DNA of 64,000 bases from Cordilura impudica (GCA_963682025.1 OY821518.1:17892422-17956421); one strand, 5' to 3'. Positions 12,098 to 24,692 are shown, counted from the stretch's first letter. The notes: generated by a model from the letters alone, not told the origin. Numbers and translations: made by a program.

Positions 12098-13849
12098 CAG
12101 CTATGGCCAAAGTTTTCGACTGACGGGCTAATTGGAAAATTACTCGGGGGCCAAAAAAAAAATTTTTTTTTTAAAGCTGAAATAGAGTTAATTTAAATTT
12201 TTAGCAATAAAATAGTCAAATTTAATTAGAAAGTCTTTAGTTAATGCGATAAATGTAGTCGCTTACAATTAGTGCTTAATTTTTCAATATCTGAATCAAA
12301 ATTACTTGTTAAAAATTCTTAGTATTGCATACAAATGTTCATCACTTGGATTATATTTTGGTTCATTTTTTTATGCCAAATTTCGAATATTTTGGTATTT
12401 TTCTTTATTTAGATAGAAGATAAAATTTTGATTTGTTGATTAAATAAATCTTGCATAGCCGCACCACATTGTGAAACAAATAATTCCAGGTGAATATCAC
12501 TTGAATCACTAGACATTAGTAGCAATTGGAATACAAATAATTGACAAATCATTTTCAATTATACGAAAACAATTAAATCTTCGATTAATTTCATTTGTTA
12601 AAGGACGTAAAAAATGTAAGATCGACTGAAAAGGCTAAAAGGTTATTATTTCTTCTTTAGGATCCCATACCCGTCGCAGACTACTAAAGCCTAACCATCG
12701 AACTTGGCTGAGTATTTAGCATCGAGCTCTTCAAGCAAAGATATAAATTGTCTGTGTCTTATACTTTTTGATCGAAGAAAATTTACCAGTTACATGTTTT
12801 ATTTTTACACAATGCGTGTTGATATATAATACAGTGAATCATAATAAGCTGTTTATTTGGATCAATCGTGTGAACCTTGTCTTGAATTCTTTTCAGCAGT
12901 CCTATATTTGAACCCGTTAAGTTTGGGAATCCATCGGTAGTCACATTGACAAGATTTTCCCATTTAATATTACATTTCAAAAGACATTTTTCACCTTCGT
13001 TAAAGAGTTCTGCACCGGTAGTTCTATTTTTCACAGCTCCTGTGTAATTTCAAGTTCCTCATTAATTGACCGAACAAAAATCAGTAGTTATGCAATATCT
13101 TTTATATCGCAGCTCTCGTCTAAAGCTGTAGCACAGTATGGTTTGTTTGTATTTTATAATTTTTCTGACAGCTGCTCATTAAATTATCACTGATTTGCTT
13201 AATTTTTCGCATATCAGTTTGCCTTGCCAGGGACGTACTTTCAAATTTTGAACCTAGTTGTGAATACAGAAATTTTTAAACATCTACCATACAATTTTTT
13301 ATACCATACAACAAGGCTAGCTTTTGTAGCTGCTTCTTGCAGTTTATCTTGCCGCGTGAAAATATTTTGCTAGCTTGTCAATACATTTTCGAGACTCTTG
13401 GCATGGGCTTTATGCCCTTCTTCACTCAGATTTAGAGAAATGTCTTTTTTAATTGTACTTTTTTATAACTGTAACCGTTGCTCGACAAACTAGGCATAAT
13501 GGTTAATTCCTAAACTCCGTGAAAAAATATTTTCATTTCCAATATTCATTGAATACACGACACTCACTATCGACTTTTCTTTTTGTTCCCCAACTTTCAG
13601 TTTCAAGTTCAATATTGATGCAATTCATAAAACACGTCTCAATGATACTATTGCTAATATTAGGGAGTTCTAACATTTTTTCTATAAATTGTACTATAAG
13701 TTTCGGAAAAAAATAAAAAGGATTATCATATTTTGAATTTTTATTAATTAAGCGCCCCATATAAACTGTTTTTTATTATACGCAGCGGGCCACACAAAAT
13801 ATGTTGGCGGGCCTTATGTGGCCCGCGGGCCGTATTTTGGCCGTGACTG
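12098..13849 (-). mobile_element. hAT transposon with TIRs and 8-bp TSD
   Basis: The left end reads CAGCTATGGCCAAAGTTTTC and the right end, reversed, reads CAGTCACGGCCAAAATACGG; both then run into a GGGC-containing block. The exact 8-bp repeat TTATAATC flanks the 1,752-bp element. The interior holds a decayed transposase frame on the minus strand. The CAG ends with GGCCAAA belong to the hAT type. Confidence 0.88.
12670..13640 (-). pseudogene. hAT transposase remnant (ZBED5/GTF2IRD2-like)
   Basis: Read from right to left in several frames: KRKVDSECRVFNEYWKYKYF and LCLVC (BED zinc-finger-like start, ~13600-13430), TALDESCDIKDIA and LLIFVRSINEELEITQEL (~13130-13030), then a clean 83-codon stretch at 12783-13034 with NLVNVTTDGFPNLTGSNIGL and KRIQDKVHTIDPNKQLIMIH, then RHRQFISLLEELDAKYS (~12750-12700). 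This order is that of the hAT transposase subgroup also seen as vertebrate ZBED5 and GTF2IRD2. Stops and shifts separate the blocks, and the C-terminal dimerisation part is missing. Confidence 0.8.
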
Positions 13850-13857
13850 TTATAATC
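13850..13857. repeat. Right target-site duplication of hAT element
   Basis: TTATAATC directly after the CTG terminus, identical to 12090-12097. Confidence 0.85.
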
Positions 13858-14529
13858 ACTAGTTCTGAATTTGAGGAAATTTTCCCTGTTTATTTTAATT
13901 AAAATTATATTAAAGCTTACAAAAAAGACAACTTTTATAGTTCTAATCGGGTTAAAATTTTTATAGCCAACGAACGGATTTTCCAGACCTTAGCTAAGAT
14001 AAACGCCAATTTTTGGACTTCCAGCTTCTGTTGTTCCTGAGATATGGCACGCAAAAAAGTGAAAAAATCATTAAAAACACATATATTTGTCTTATTTTAA
14101 AGATATGGAGAATAGGTTTTAAATTTGGTTTTAAAATTTTTTTTCTGAAAGGTCAAAAGTCAGTGTCTTATAATTAAAATTTTGGGAAGCTATATTTCAA
14201 AAAATTAAACTTTTAAAATTCTGGAAAAAATATATGTTAATCTTGATAGTATTCTTTCCATTTTGTGCCGAAAGTTTTGAATGAGCTCTTGTTGGTTCCT
14301 GAGATACATATTGAGGAATATATATGTATGTGGAATAAAAATTGATATTGATGAAATTGTTTGAAAAAATTTTATATATGTATTATTTTTTATTTGGGTG
14401 ATATAATTTTAGACAAAATGAATTTGAAAGTAAGAAATATTTATATTTCGAAATATTTTCGGAGTAGAGTTTTACTTTAAGTTTTTGAATTTCCTTCAGG
14501 CAGCAATTTCATAATTTTTTTAAACTCTT
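13858..14529. other. Gene-free interval
   Basis: AT-rich sequence with no open frame of interest and no recognised repeat. Confidence 0.4.
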
Positions 14530-15700
14530 TCTTTTAACTCATACTCTCTGTCTGTCTGTCTGTCTGCCATGGGTGGACCCCATTCCCTCTTATCCAATTG
14601 ATCTTGTCGTGACTACAGATTAATTTTGTGGTAGTCACGCACAGTCACGCATGGTCACGCACAGTCACGGAGTGATCTAAATGTCACTTCCCCTCATCCG
14701 ATCGATCTCAAACTTCGTCCGTACAATTGCTGTAAAAAAAGGTTATTTTTGACTTAGTCACGCACAGTCACGCATGATCACGCACAGTCACGGGGTGATC
14801 TAAATGTCATTTCCCCTCATCCGATCGATCTCAAACTTGGTCCGTATAATTGCAGTGGAAAAAAAGATTAACTTTGACTTAGTCACGCACAGTCACGCTT
14901 GGTTACGTACAGTCACGGGGTGATCTAAATATCACTTCCCCTCATCCGATCGATCTCAAACTTGGTCCGTACACTTACTGTGAAAAAAGATTAACTTTGA
15001 CTTAGTCACGCACAGTCACGCTTGGTCACGCACAGTCACGGGGTGATCTAAATGTCATTTCCCCTCACCCGATCGATCCCAAACTTGGTCCGTACAATTG
15101 CTGTGAAAAAAAAGATTAACTATGGATTAGTCACGCACAGTCACGCATGGTCACGCACAGTCACGGAGTGATCTAAATGTCATTTCCCCTCATCCGGTCG
15201 ACCTCAAACTTGGTCCGTACACTTGCTGTAAAAAAAAATATTAACTCTGACTTAGTCACGCACAGTCACGCATGGTCACGCACAGTCACGGGGTGATCTA
15301 AATATCATTTACCCTCATCGGATCGAAGTGAAGCTTGGTCCATACACTTGCTGTGAAAAAAAAGGTTAACTTTGACTTAGTCACGTACAGTCACGCATGG
15401 TCACATACAGTCACGGAGAGATTTAAAACGGATTTCCCTCATCCAATCATTTTGAAACTTGGTCGGTATACTTACTGTAAAGAAATATGAACTTCGACAT
15501 ATACACGCACAGTCACGCACAGTCACGGAGTGATTAAAAACCCATTTCCCCTTATGCAATCGATCTGAAACTTGGTCGATAGAATTGCTGTGTCACGTTC
15601 AGTCACCATAGTCACACACAGTCACGGAGATATTCAAAAATCTTATGCATAATGAAAGAAAGACTTTTAATAAAAACTTTGTTTTTATGGGTAAGATTAT
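14530..15700. repeat. Dispersed repeat D carrying ~124-bp tandem satellite
   Basis: Outer parts match a second copy at 53828-54300: a left block with (CTGT)n and CTGCCATGGG, and a right block with TTCAAAAATCTTATGCATAA. Between them, about seven to eight monomers start at 14633, 14756, 14881, 15004, 15129, 15254, 15379 and ~15502, spaced 123-125 bp. Each begins with 10-bp subrepeats of AGTCACGCAC type and contains CCCTCATCCGATCGATCT. Later monomers are more diverged. Confidence 0.85.
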
Positions 15701-16800
15701 TTTATTTTCACACCATTCTCAGACATAGCAACAGAATCTTTATACCCTGGCATGCATCTGCTGATGTCATCATGTTCATAAAAGATTTTAACAGCTTCCG
15801 CAACTTTCGATAGTAAAACATTTCTCTGTTTGTTGTTAGGGCTACTCAATATATCTTTAATCTCATCTAATTTTTGTACCTTTCGAGCCTTAAAGTCGGA
15901 AATTTCTAACTCCTATACCATTTACGACAATGTCCAACCTTTTGCTAAAAGAGTTAGCAATTGCATTTTTATACCCTATACCACTATGTGGTTGCTTCCC
16001 GATCTTCACTTTAATCTATTAAAAAACAAAAATATTGCACTGATTCTTCTCAAATTTTGTTTGTATATATTTTTGCAAAATACAAGAGACTTTACCAAAC
16101 ATGATCAGGATCGGTCCATTTTTGGACTTAGTCCCTATATAGATATAGCATCCGATATGAACTTTTTCATATCTGCAGCCAAAAAAATTAATAAAAATCT
16201 CACTCAAATTTGGTTTTTGCTTATTTTCTATGTCCAGTTAGTTGGGCCTAAGATATAGGGTTTCTAAACGCATGGTATAGTCGGTCTAGACCTACTATAA
16301 TTTTTTACTTGTTTCGATATTCTTTTGAGTAGATTTGGATTTTTCCTTTATTTGCTGAACTATTTCCAATTCTGTACAAATATGAGACACTGTAGGAGCA
16401 GTTCTTGAAACTGGGAAAAGCTTTTTTTTATAGAAATACTTAACCTTTCAAAAATTTGCATTCTGTAACTATTTTTGATAAGTTTATTCTTTTTGATAAG
16501 TGAGTGTTCCAAATATGGTAGGGCTTCGTCTAATTTGTCTAACACAACCACTTCTGTACCGGATGCTTCTTCACCAGGTTGCGAACGCTCTGGGAATGCA
16601 AACGGTCCAGAAATTTCTTGGATGGTACAAGAACCACTATGGTTGTTCTATTTCGACAGGCGAAGTCTGCACGTACAACAAACTTTATGGGACGTTGAAA
16701 TGTTGGGAACATCTATAAAATCTAACATCTATTCCTGGACTCTTGTTAGTCTCTTTACACATTTAGAATGTCCCGATTTATTAAAAGGATAATGGCACTT
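15701..16800 (-). pseudogene. Broken frame of an unnamed arthropod multicopy protein family
   Basis: On the minus strand from 16800: KSGHSKCVKRLTRVQE, stop, MLDFIDVPNISTSHKVCCTC, RLRLSK, stop, then a 63-codon-plus open stretch (VVVLDKLDEALPYLEHSL). After the DINE-like insertion at 15970-16314 the frame resumes as KVQKLDEIKDILSSPNNKQR and KVAEAVKIFYEHDDISRCMP with GYKDSV, ending near 15701 where repeat D begins. A cysteine-rich N-terminus followed by an EFYxDDxxSRxMPGxKD-like block is, from memory, typical of a poorly described multicopy arthropod/cnidarian family suspected to be transposon-derived. Several stops make it dead. The function is unknown to me. Confidence 0.55.
15970..16314 (+). 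mobile_element. DINE-like element, internally deleted
   Basis: Keeps the TATACCCTATACCACTATGT hairpin start and the GTCGGTCTAGAC palindrome plus TTACTTGTTT tail, but about 430 bp between the hairpin and the GCTTCCCGATCTTC block are gone, including the CCGT tract. It lies inside the broken frame on the minus strand. Confidence 0.8.
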
Positions 16801-16809
16801 CAATATTAA

Positions 16810-17187
16810 CTAGCAGATTCCAGTCCTCGAAATTCGAGTGCAAATTCTAGGAAATTTAATTTTTTCATTCAAAAAAGTCCCTAAAGGTATGCTAATCAAT
16901 TATAGCCAATTCACAAATCAACACAAAAAAACAAAATCATTTTTATTACAAACACATCAACAAATTTAATAAACACAAACATAGCATTGTATAATTTTAT
17001 GTATGCGTTAGTAGTAACTTTAAATGCAATTTACTCAAAATAAGGGAAAAAATTTAAAAATCTATAAATCTGCAAAACGGCTAAAAAGAAATACCTTTCA
17101 AATAATATACGTTTGGTTAAAATCGGGATAAAACGGTAGAACAAAACATCGGTCACAAGAAATCGCCTAGCCTATTAATATTATAGA
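16810..17187 (-). mobile_element. Non-autonomous Helitron-like element (family C)
   Basis: CTAG end at 16810-16813 with the cleanest terminal hairpin of the family (CTCGAA-A-TTCGAG near 16828-16840). The TC start is at 17186-17187. Flanks fit insertion between A and T. Confidence 0.78.
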
Positions 17188-19135
17188 TGTTGTCATGGTA
17201 AACGCAAAAAAACACAATTTTTTCCAAACAACTGCTATCAATTTAATAGCAAACTTATGAGAAAAATATTAAACAACTTTTGAATAGTTTTCCAACGTAC
17301 ACAAGGTTTTTTATTTAAATTTGAATTTTTCTAAAAATTTTACTTTATAACCAGCAAAAGTTCATTACAATGAAATAACTTCAGGTAAAATGGGAAAGCT
17401 TCCTCCACATTACCGAAATTTAATATATAGCAAAAGTAAATATTAAACAAATTTAAAAAAAAAAAATGTAATTAAATTTTATATATAAATAATCTTATAA
17501 ATCCTAACCTTTTTGTAGAGATTGTAAATTTGAATTTTTGGAAAATAAATGTAATTAAATTTTATATATAAATAATCTTATAAATCGTAACCTTTTTGCA
17601 GAAATTGTAAATTTGCATTTTTGGAATACTGTTGCCTATAAATTAAAAAAATTAAAAAAGAACGAGAACAAGATTTGTCATAATCCCTGCACAAACATAT
17701 ATTTTGTAAAGTGATTTTGACATCAATTAATTTCAGAAAATAAGTTTAGAATATTATTTTTTAGAATTATGAAACTTTTATCAACAAGTTTTGTCGAAAT
17801 CCTTCCACAAATATATATTATTTGGATATTTTGTTTTAGAAATTTGTAAATCTTCTTAAATTTGATTTTTTGACCTTAAAGAGGGACAGTTTATAGTGTT
17901 TAAAATTTACCTTAATTTACAAGACTTATAGCAAGTAGTATAATATTTTGACAAAAGACGTTTGAAAACATCATTAAAGTTGAAAAAGTATTACATTTTT
18001 CTTCAAATCCGCTGAAATAAAAATGCTGTCCTCGCCGAATTAAGAACAGGATAGCTACAATATTCGGCATTTTTATTCACGTATATTTTTCTAATCAGAC
18101 CTTGAAGTCCAATCGTTGATTTCCCTAAATTTCTTGAACAAAATATTTTAAAGCTAAAATTGTAGATTTTGAAATACTGCTAAAAAATACGTACCAACCT
18201 GGCATTAATTTAGAATGGCGAGAAGCAAAATACTTTACATAGGATCTTTTTGGTATCAGGAGAATGCAAAAATGTTATTGTTGTAAATTATTTCAATGTT
18301 TTTAAAAATGTGAGGTTGATTATCTTAAGTGGTCTGCGGCCTATTTATTGCCTGGTGAACTTGATATAACTTGGCTGTTTTTAAACTGCTAAGAGGTTTT
18401 GTTATTTTATTAGAAAGAAAATTTACTCTAGATTATGGTTTATTAATTTAATTGAAACACAATTATCCGATTTGCCTCAAATTTTGCGCACTAAAGTTTT
18501 ATATCCAGTGTCATAATAATCCGACCCGCTAGTTTTGAAATTCAAAGAAAAAATGGTTGCAACCCTTCTGTGTATAGAAAACCAAGAGTATATTTGATTG
18601 AATTCGTGAACATAAGCTTTGATATGCCATACCAACGCTGAAAAAAGCAGCACAGGTTAAAAACTATATATATATTTATATATATAGGGGGGGTCGATTT
18701 TTTTTCAACCAAATAGCTATTATTTCCGTGTTCTATGGGTTGATTAATTAGTTCATGAGATATTGCTAAAACAGTGAACACAATTTTTTATATTTTTTTG
18801 CCTTTTTTTTTTCCTTCAGAAATTCACATTAAGAGATAAGAAAGTATTAGAATAAAAAAAATATATGTTTTAGTAATACATACCTCATGAACTAATTATC
18901 CGATTTCAATAATTTTATGCTCAAAATCTCCGCCTTTAGTTGTACTATGAAATGTAAATTCGATTCAGCCCAAAAATGGCCGGCTTTTGCACGAAATCAT
19001 GATGGAATTCGGAAAAATACCTAACCGTAGAAACAAGCAGACTCGGGCAAATTTCCTTGAAATAACCTATAAAACACGGAAATCACAGGTATTTGATCAT
19101 TTTTTCATTCCCCACGAATATGTATATGTATATAA
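17188..19135. other. Gene-free AT-rich interval
   Basis: No gene supported. Besides the tandem duplication listed separately, an imperfect hairpin has arms at about 18738-18772 and 18868-18905 (TAATTAGTTCATGAG versus its reverse), possibly a small MITE, and a TATATATA tract lies at 18665-18686. Confidence 0.4.
17466..17631. repeat. 83-bp tandem duplication
   Basis: Two adjacent units start ATGTAATTAAATTTTATATA at 17466 and 17549 and continue through CTTATAAATC, TAACCTTTTTG and TTGTAAATTTG with only a few differences. Confidence 0.8.
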
Positions 19136-21117
19136 TAGGGTGGCCCTTCATTATATTGAGAAAAAAAGGTGTTCAAACTCGCGATCGCACCCCCTAGAAA
19201 TATACGAATAGCAAAAAAACTGAGAAATACAAAGTTTTGTGCCAATCAAAATACATTTAGAGGGTGCTCAACGCGATTGAAGATTTGTGTTTATATGGAA
19301 AAATATGAATTTTTTTCAGAGTTCGTTCTATATTTTAATTTTTCCGACAAATTGTTATATAATTCGGCATCGAATAAAAACTCGCCAAGAAATAGCAAAT
19401 GCCCCAGACCACTTTTGTGCCAAAAAAAAGTTGATCATGAAATTTGATGGCTTTTTTAAACTTTGAGAAATTGATAGAAGCCATCATTTTTTACTGGTCT
19501 CTATACTCTATACTATACTCTGATATGAAGTACTGTTTTATTACCTCGTTGTTAACTTATTGCGCATTGAGACCGAAAATGGGAATTTTTTTTGAAAAAA
19601 TTTGGAAAACTCCTTTTTCAAGTTTTAAAAACTTTTCTTAAACACAATTTTAAAAACTGCATCTCGCACTTAAGGCTTTTGTTAAGTACATATTACAGAT
19701 TAACTGTGTGAAATTTTAGGTAAATCTGTATGCCAGCATTTTTTTGACAATGATTTAATTTTGCATATTTCGAAATAAATGAGATTTTTGTAAAATATTC
19801 TGTAAATGTGCTCTTTCTAAATACTTTATATCAAATATTCATCACTTTTCTACTTTAAAATGTTATATTTTATCTTATTAGCCTAGGATTTCGGAAAAAA
19901 TTATAAAAATAGCATATGACCCCAAGCTAATAAAAGACAATTTATAAAAAAATTCAAATATTTTGTAAGTTCTGTTGAATTTTTAGAGGCGATGAATAAA
20001 ATATAATAACCAGATGTGTAGAACTTCCGTCCCTAAAATTTGGGATAACTCCGAGAAAGCCAACCCGTTGTTTGCCAAGGCCAGCTTTGGATTTTAAGAT
20101 ATTTTCAAAAAAAAAATACCGAAAACGAGTTTTTCTATTAAACCCGATGAAACCAGTATTTAGAAAAATAACTCGGTTAATTTTTATTTGTTTAAACCAT
20201 CAGTGCTTCTGGGATCAAAATAATCCATTGTGATATATATTTGATGCAATTATCTGCTTGTTGCTCGCGAATATAAATTAAAACAACTTGGGGTCATATG
20301 TGAGGCCAATTCCAAAAGGGTTATGAGGTCATATTATATTTTCCGAAACCCTAGGCTATTAGGATAAAATATAACTTTTAGAAGTTGAAAAGTGATGAAT
20401 TTTTGATACGAAGTATTCAGAAAGAGTACATTTACAGAATATTTCACAAAAATCCCATTTTTCTCGAAATCCGAAAAAATAAAATCCTTGCCAATAAAAT
20501 TCTGGCATAGGGATTTACCTAAAAATTTACAGGGCTAGATCAATTTTTTTAAATTTTGTTTAAGAAAATTTTTCAAAACTTGAAGAGGAGTTTTCAAAAT
20601 TTTATCAAAAAAATTTCCCATTTTCGGTCTCAATGCGCAATAGGTTAACAACATGATAAGAAAACAATACTTCATATCTAAATACTTATGAGTATAGGGG
20701 CCAAAAAAAAAATTATGGCTTCAAGCAATTCCTCAAAGTTGAAAAAATGCCATCAAATTTCATGACCTAGTTTTTTTTTGGCAAAAAAGTGGTCTGGGGC
20801 ATTTGCTATATCTTGGCAAATTTTTATTCGTTTTTGAAGATTTATAGCTTTTTGAAAATATCGTTTAATATTTATCCCAAATTATATAATAATTTGTCGG
20901 AAAAATTAAGCTACAGAACGAAATTATCATAAAATCTGAAAAAAGTCATATTTTCGCCATATAAAAACACTTGAAATTTTCAATCGCGTGGAGCCACCTC
21001 TAAATGTTTTTTGATTGGCCCAAAACTTTGTATTTCTGATTTTTTTTTCCTATTCTCATATTTCTAGGGGGTGCAGCTGAGCGTTTAACCACTTTTTTTT
21101 TATTAAAGGCCACCCTA
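19136..21117. mobile_element. Foldback element with very long TIRs
   Basis: Left end TAGGGTGGCCCTTCATTATA; the right end reversed reads TAGGGTGGCCTTTAATAAAA. The arms pair almost to the centre (about 19136-19960 with 20290-21117): shared blocks include GCACCCCCTAGAAATAT, CAGAAATACAAAG, AATGCCCCAGACCACTTTT, TTGCGCATTGAGACCGAAAA and CCTAGG-TTTCGG. No transposase is visible. The bases GTATA occur next to both ends (19128 and 21118), a possible piece of a target duplication broken by the Helitron that follows. Confidence 0.8.
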
Positions 21118-21122
21118 GTATA

Positions 21123-21496
21123 TCTATAATATTAATAGGCAAGGCGATTTCTTGTGACCGATGTAAGTTTCACAGTTTTACCCCGACTTTGACAAAAACT
21201 TTATCATTTGAAAGAAATTTCTTATTAACTATTACCCAGATTTACAGACTTTCATCATCTGGAATATTTTTTTGAAGTTATGATCGTTTAAAGTTGCTAC
21301 TAACACATACATAAAATTATACAATGCTTTGTGTGTGTTTATTAAATTTGTTAGTGCGTTTGTATTAATGTGTTGAGTTTGTTTTTCTCATTTAAAATGA
21401 GCTGAATTGTGAAGCATACCTTTAGGGTCTTTATTTAATGAAAAAATAAAATTTCCTAAAATTTGGTCTCGAATTTCGAGGGCTGGAATCTGCTAG
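21123..21496 (+). mobile_element. Non-autonomous Helitron-like element (family C)
   Basis: TCTATAATATTAATAGGCAA start after an A, GAGGGCTGGAATCTGCTAG end. It begins five bases after the foldback element, within what may be that element's target duplication. Confidence 0.78.
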
Positions 21497-24351
21497 ATGT
21501 AAGATTGATTTAAATCACCTAAATTACAGATGATACTTAAAATAATTTTTGATCAATTTTTTTATTTTTATATCAGCAAACCTTTAGTTTCAGATTTAAA
21601 TAATGAACCATATAAAACACTTTCCTGATATTAACTTAAACATGTTGCTCAGGCAACAAATTCATGGCAATCTAAGACAAATATAGTTTATGTGCTCTTG
21701 ACAATTTTGGAGCCTTCGCAGATCTCATGGCCATAATTTTAGACTTTCTTTTACTTGAAAACACAACAATTCAATTTTGAGATTAATTTTTTATTTTTCT
21801 GAATCACACATTTAAATAAAATCTTCTTAAATCAGTGAAATTTAAACTCAAACAATCTTTTTCTGACATTTATTTGATTTCAAAGTTAGAAGATTGCAAC
21901 AAAGCTTCATTTAAAATTTTCAAGTATTTATGAATTAGGAATTATAAAACTTCAAATATTAATTAAATCCTGCCAAGCTTTTATTAATAAATTTGTATAG
22001 TTATATGAATATATAATTAACAACATTAAGACACAGAAAATTTTTTTTGTAAATATTTGAAAATATTTTCAAATTAATGTATAGAAAATTTACGTAAAAC
22101 ATGTGTTTGTGCGAATATTAAGATATGAAAATATCTTTAAATAAGTTTATATAATAAATTCAATAAAATAAATATTTAATTAAATATTTGTCTTATGTAA
22201 ATAATATATTGTATAACTAACATTCAAAATTAATCTGCTTTAATAAAGGAAAATCTTCACAGAAAATACAGACATAGAAATGTATGTTTTTAAGGAAAAG
22301 ATTTAATATTGTGTGTAAATGATTACATTAGTATACAAGTTGGGAATGTTAAAGAGATGAATGAATGAAGTCATATGTGCATATTGTTGTATGGGCTAAG
22401 TGTATATAATAAAATATACATGTATATATGTATGTATATACTCGTAGAAATGTTCGTATCAGAAATTAAACTTTAAATGACTGTTGGCCGAACACTAAAA
22501 TCGATGTAGGTAAATACAGCTATCCTTTGATTTGCTGGCGACTTTTATATTTAATGTGATATTTTTGAGGAACTTGCATAGAAAATTTTAAGTTTATGTA
22601 ACTATTAGTTTACGAAGCATGTAATTTTACAATCTGGAGAGAAAACCATGAAAAAAAAAATTGTGGTTTCAAAATTGTCGTGTGTAATCCAGCAGAGAAA
22701 AAATTCCCCATTAATAGTCGGTATAAAACTAAAGCAGCTTTTAAAATTTTTTAGCAAACAAAGTCTTTAAAATTAAATTTTTCTGAACCAATTCAAACAT
22801 TATGAGTTTTGAATTGTAAATTGTAGCAAACTTTACTGATAGCCGTGGAATTTTAAGCAACAAACTGTACCTCAATAAAATTGGATGTTGAGTATAATTA
22901 CCAAAATCAAAAATGAAAAGAAAAGCACCGGAATAGGTACTAAAAAGTGTGTCACACTGCATGGCATAACGGCCTTATTTTTAAATTAAAATTAAAAATT
23001 AATCAGAACTTTTCTAAGTAAATGTAGATGGAGAAACCTTATCCCGGCTGGAGTGCCACAAGGCACTTGTATATCGATTATTTTAAGGTAAAAAAAGTTG
23101 AGTTTTGCTGGACAGTGTTAAAAGGCCAACAAAATATTTGTGAATAGTTAAGGATTGAATAACTGGAATTCTTGTCTTTACATAAGTACATATTTATATT
23201 AGTATTTCTATTTATATGTCAACATACATATATATTGTAAATAATAGTGTTTTGTTTTCTTAGACTAAAATGAAGTACAAGAACAAATTTCCTAAATTTA
23301 CAAGAAAATTATGTATGTAGAGGATTTAAAGAGCATGTTTTGCCAACATGACCAACTTAGATTTCAATTATTGATTTTTTGCTCTTTGCAGAAATTGTTG
23401 ATATGGACACAAATATCCAGCCTTTATACATTCTTAATTAACACTCTTGTCCTATACGATATGTATAATATAAATTTTAGATAAAAACATACTAATGCAT
23501 ATACTCATATGTAGGAATGTATGTATATAGAAATGTAAAGTTCGGACTAAAATAATGAATTTTTTTTACAGATTACAAAGAAAATACAAAAGTTTTTGTC
23601 TAATTACCAGCACATGTACATACAATACTACAGATATAATTGTTATATACATATATACAGTATAATACCGATTATCCCAATTTATAAAATTATATAAGAG
23701 CCACAATGAATAAGATCTTTATGACATAACTACAGAAAACATTATTAAAAAGTATATTGATATAGAATTAGAGAAGAATTTGCAAACAGATTTCTATAAT
23801 CGCTTTGTTTTTTTTTTATATTTAAACAATCGGAATTGTACTTTAGTGTATTTCATCAGTAAATATTTGGTTGTTATGTGTGTTAGTGTAGGTTAATATG
23901 AAAAATGTTGAACATTCTTTTATTTATAATCTAATGAATATTTCTGGTCATGTTGGACATCATTTAGAACATTTTTAATGTTTTCTTTAAACCACAAAAA
24001 GAAAAAGAAAAAAAAAAAAATAGAAAAATAGATAAAAAGAAAACCATCCAAAACCTTTTGTAGTTTTGTTTATCTATGAGTCTTTCATAGATTTAAGTAT
24101 TATATCTTAACATATGTTATGTTAAATTTGTCCATTTCAAATTAATCTTTAGAAATGTGTTGTACAATGGATAATGGATATATTCTGACTTACTTTACGA
24201 TATTTAAAGTAATATATAACACATAGATATATATTAATATTTGATTTTTACTCTTTATAAGTAAATAATCTTTAGTCATTTTGTGAAACGTGTAAAATTC
24301 TTATTTTATTTGATAAAGGAAATTTTTGTTAAATGTGTGAGGGGTGTATAT
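21497..24351. other. Gene-free AT-rich interval
   Basis: About 2.9 kb without a supported gene. It has short (ATGT)n tracts near 22420-22440 and 23500-23530 and poly-A/T runs. A 30-bp piece near 23045 could be translated as AGVPQGT, an RT-like phrase, but is too short to annotate. Confidence 0.45.
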
Positions 24352-24560
24352 TCATTTGGATCGATATGTCAATATTTCATAATCAACCGATTTCCTATGT
24401 GCGATACTATTATTTAACAAAAATTTGGTCATCTTTTTCAATGTTTGCTGCATTTGTAGTAACTTTTTTAAGCATTTAAAAATGACTTCGGCACGAACGT
24501 TTGCCCTTAGCTCTTTAATGGTCTGAGGATTTTTAGAATACAGCCTACAATACAAGCCTA
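24352..24560 (-). pseudogene. Tc1/mariner transposase C-terminal fragment
   Basis: A 67-codon minus-strand frame reads YSKNPQTIKELRANVRAEV, which matches the wording near the C-terminus of insect Tc1/mariner transposases (the block after the last catalytic residue, NPQTIEELKxNIRxEI). Upstream catalytic domains are not found. The assignment rests on this short block only. Confidence 0.45.
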
Positions 24561-24577
24561 CAAAAGAAAGGCCGGAG

Positions 24578-24692
24578 TAGGGTTGGCAATACCGGACTTA
24601 AATATAAATACCGGTATTTCGGTATTGTAATTTTGTAATACGGGATCCCGGTATTAATACCGGTATTATTTTATTCCTAGGAATAAATAAAT
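24578..24692. mobile_element. hAT-like terminal fragment with ACCGGTATT repeats
   Basis: Begins TAGGGTTGGCAATACCGGAC and continues with several GGTATT/AATACC inverted words (TACCGGTATTTCGGTATT). This is a common end structure of insect hAT elements. The partner end was not found. A hAT dimerisation-domain fragment at 30666-30950 is in the right orientation to belong to it, with later insertions between. Confidence 0.5.

Noticed and set aside
14633..15640. CRISPR-like array
   Set aside because: Repeats are adjacent, with conserved sequence throughout each monomer; there are no unique spacers and the genome is eukaryotic. It is a satellite.
16475..16792. 105-codon plus-strand frame
   Set aside because: It is antisense to the better-supported minus-strand family frame.
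18665..18686. TATATATA tract as a promoter
   Set aside because: A simple repeat with no gene downstream.
23038..23080. AGVPQGT reverse-transcriptase-like phrase
   Set aside because: About 30 bp only, with no flanking RT sequence; too short to separate from chance.
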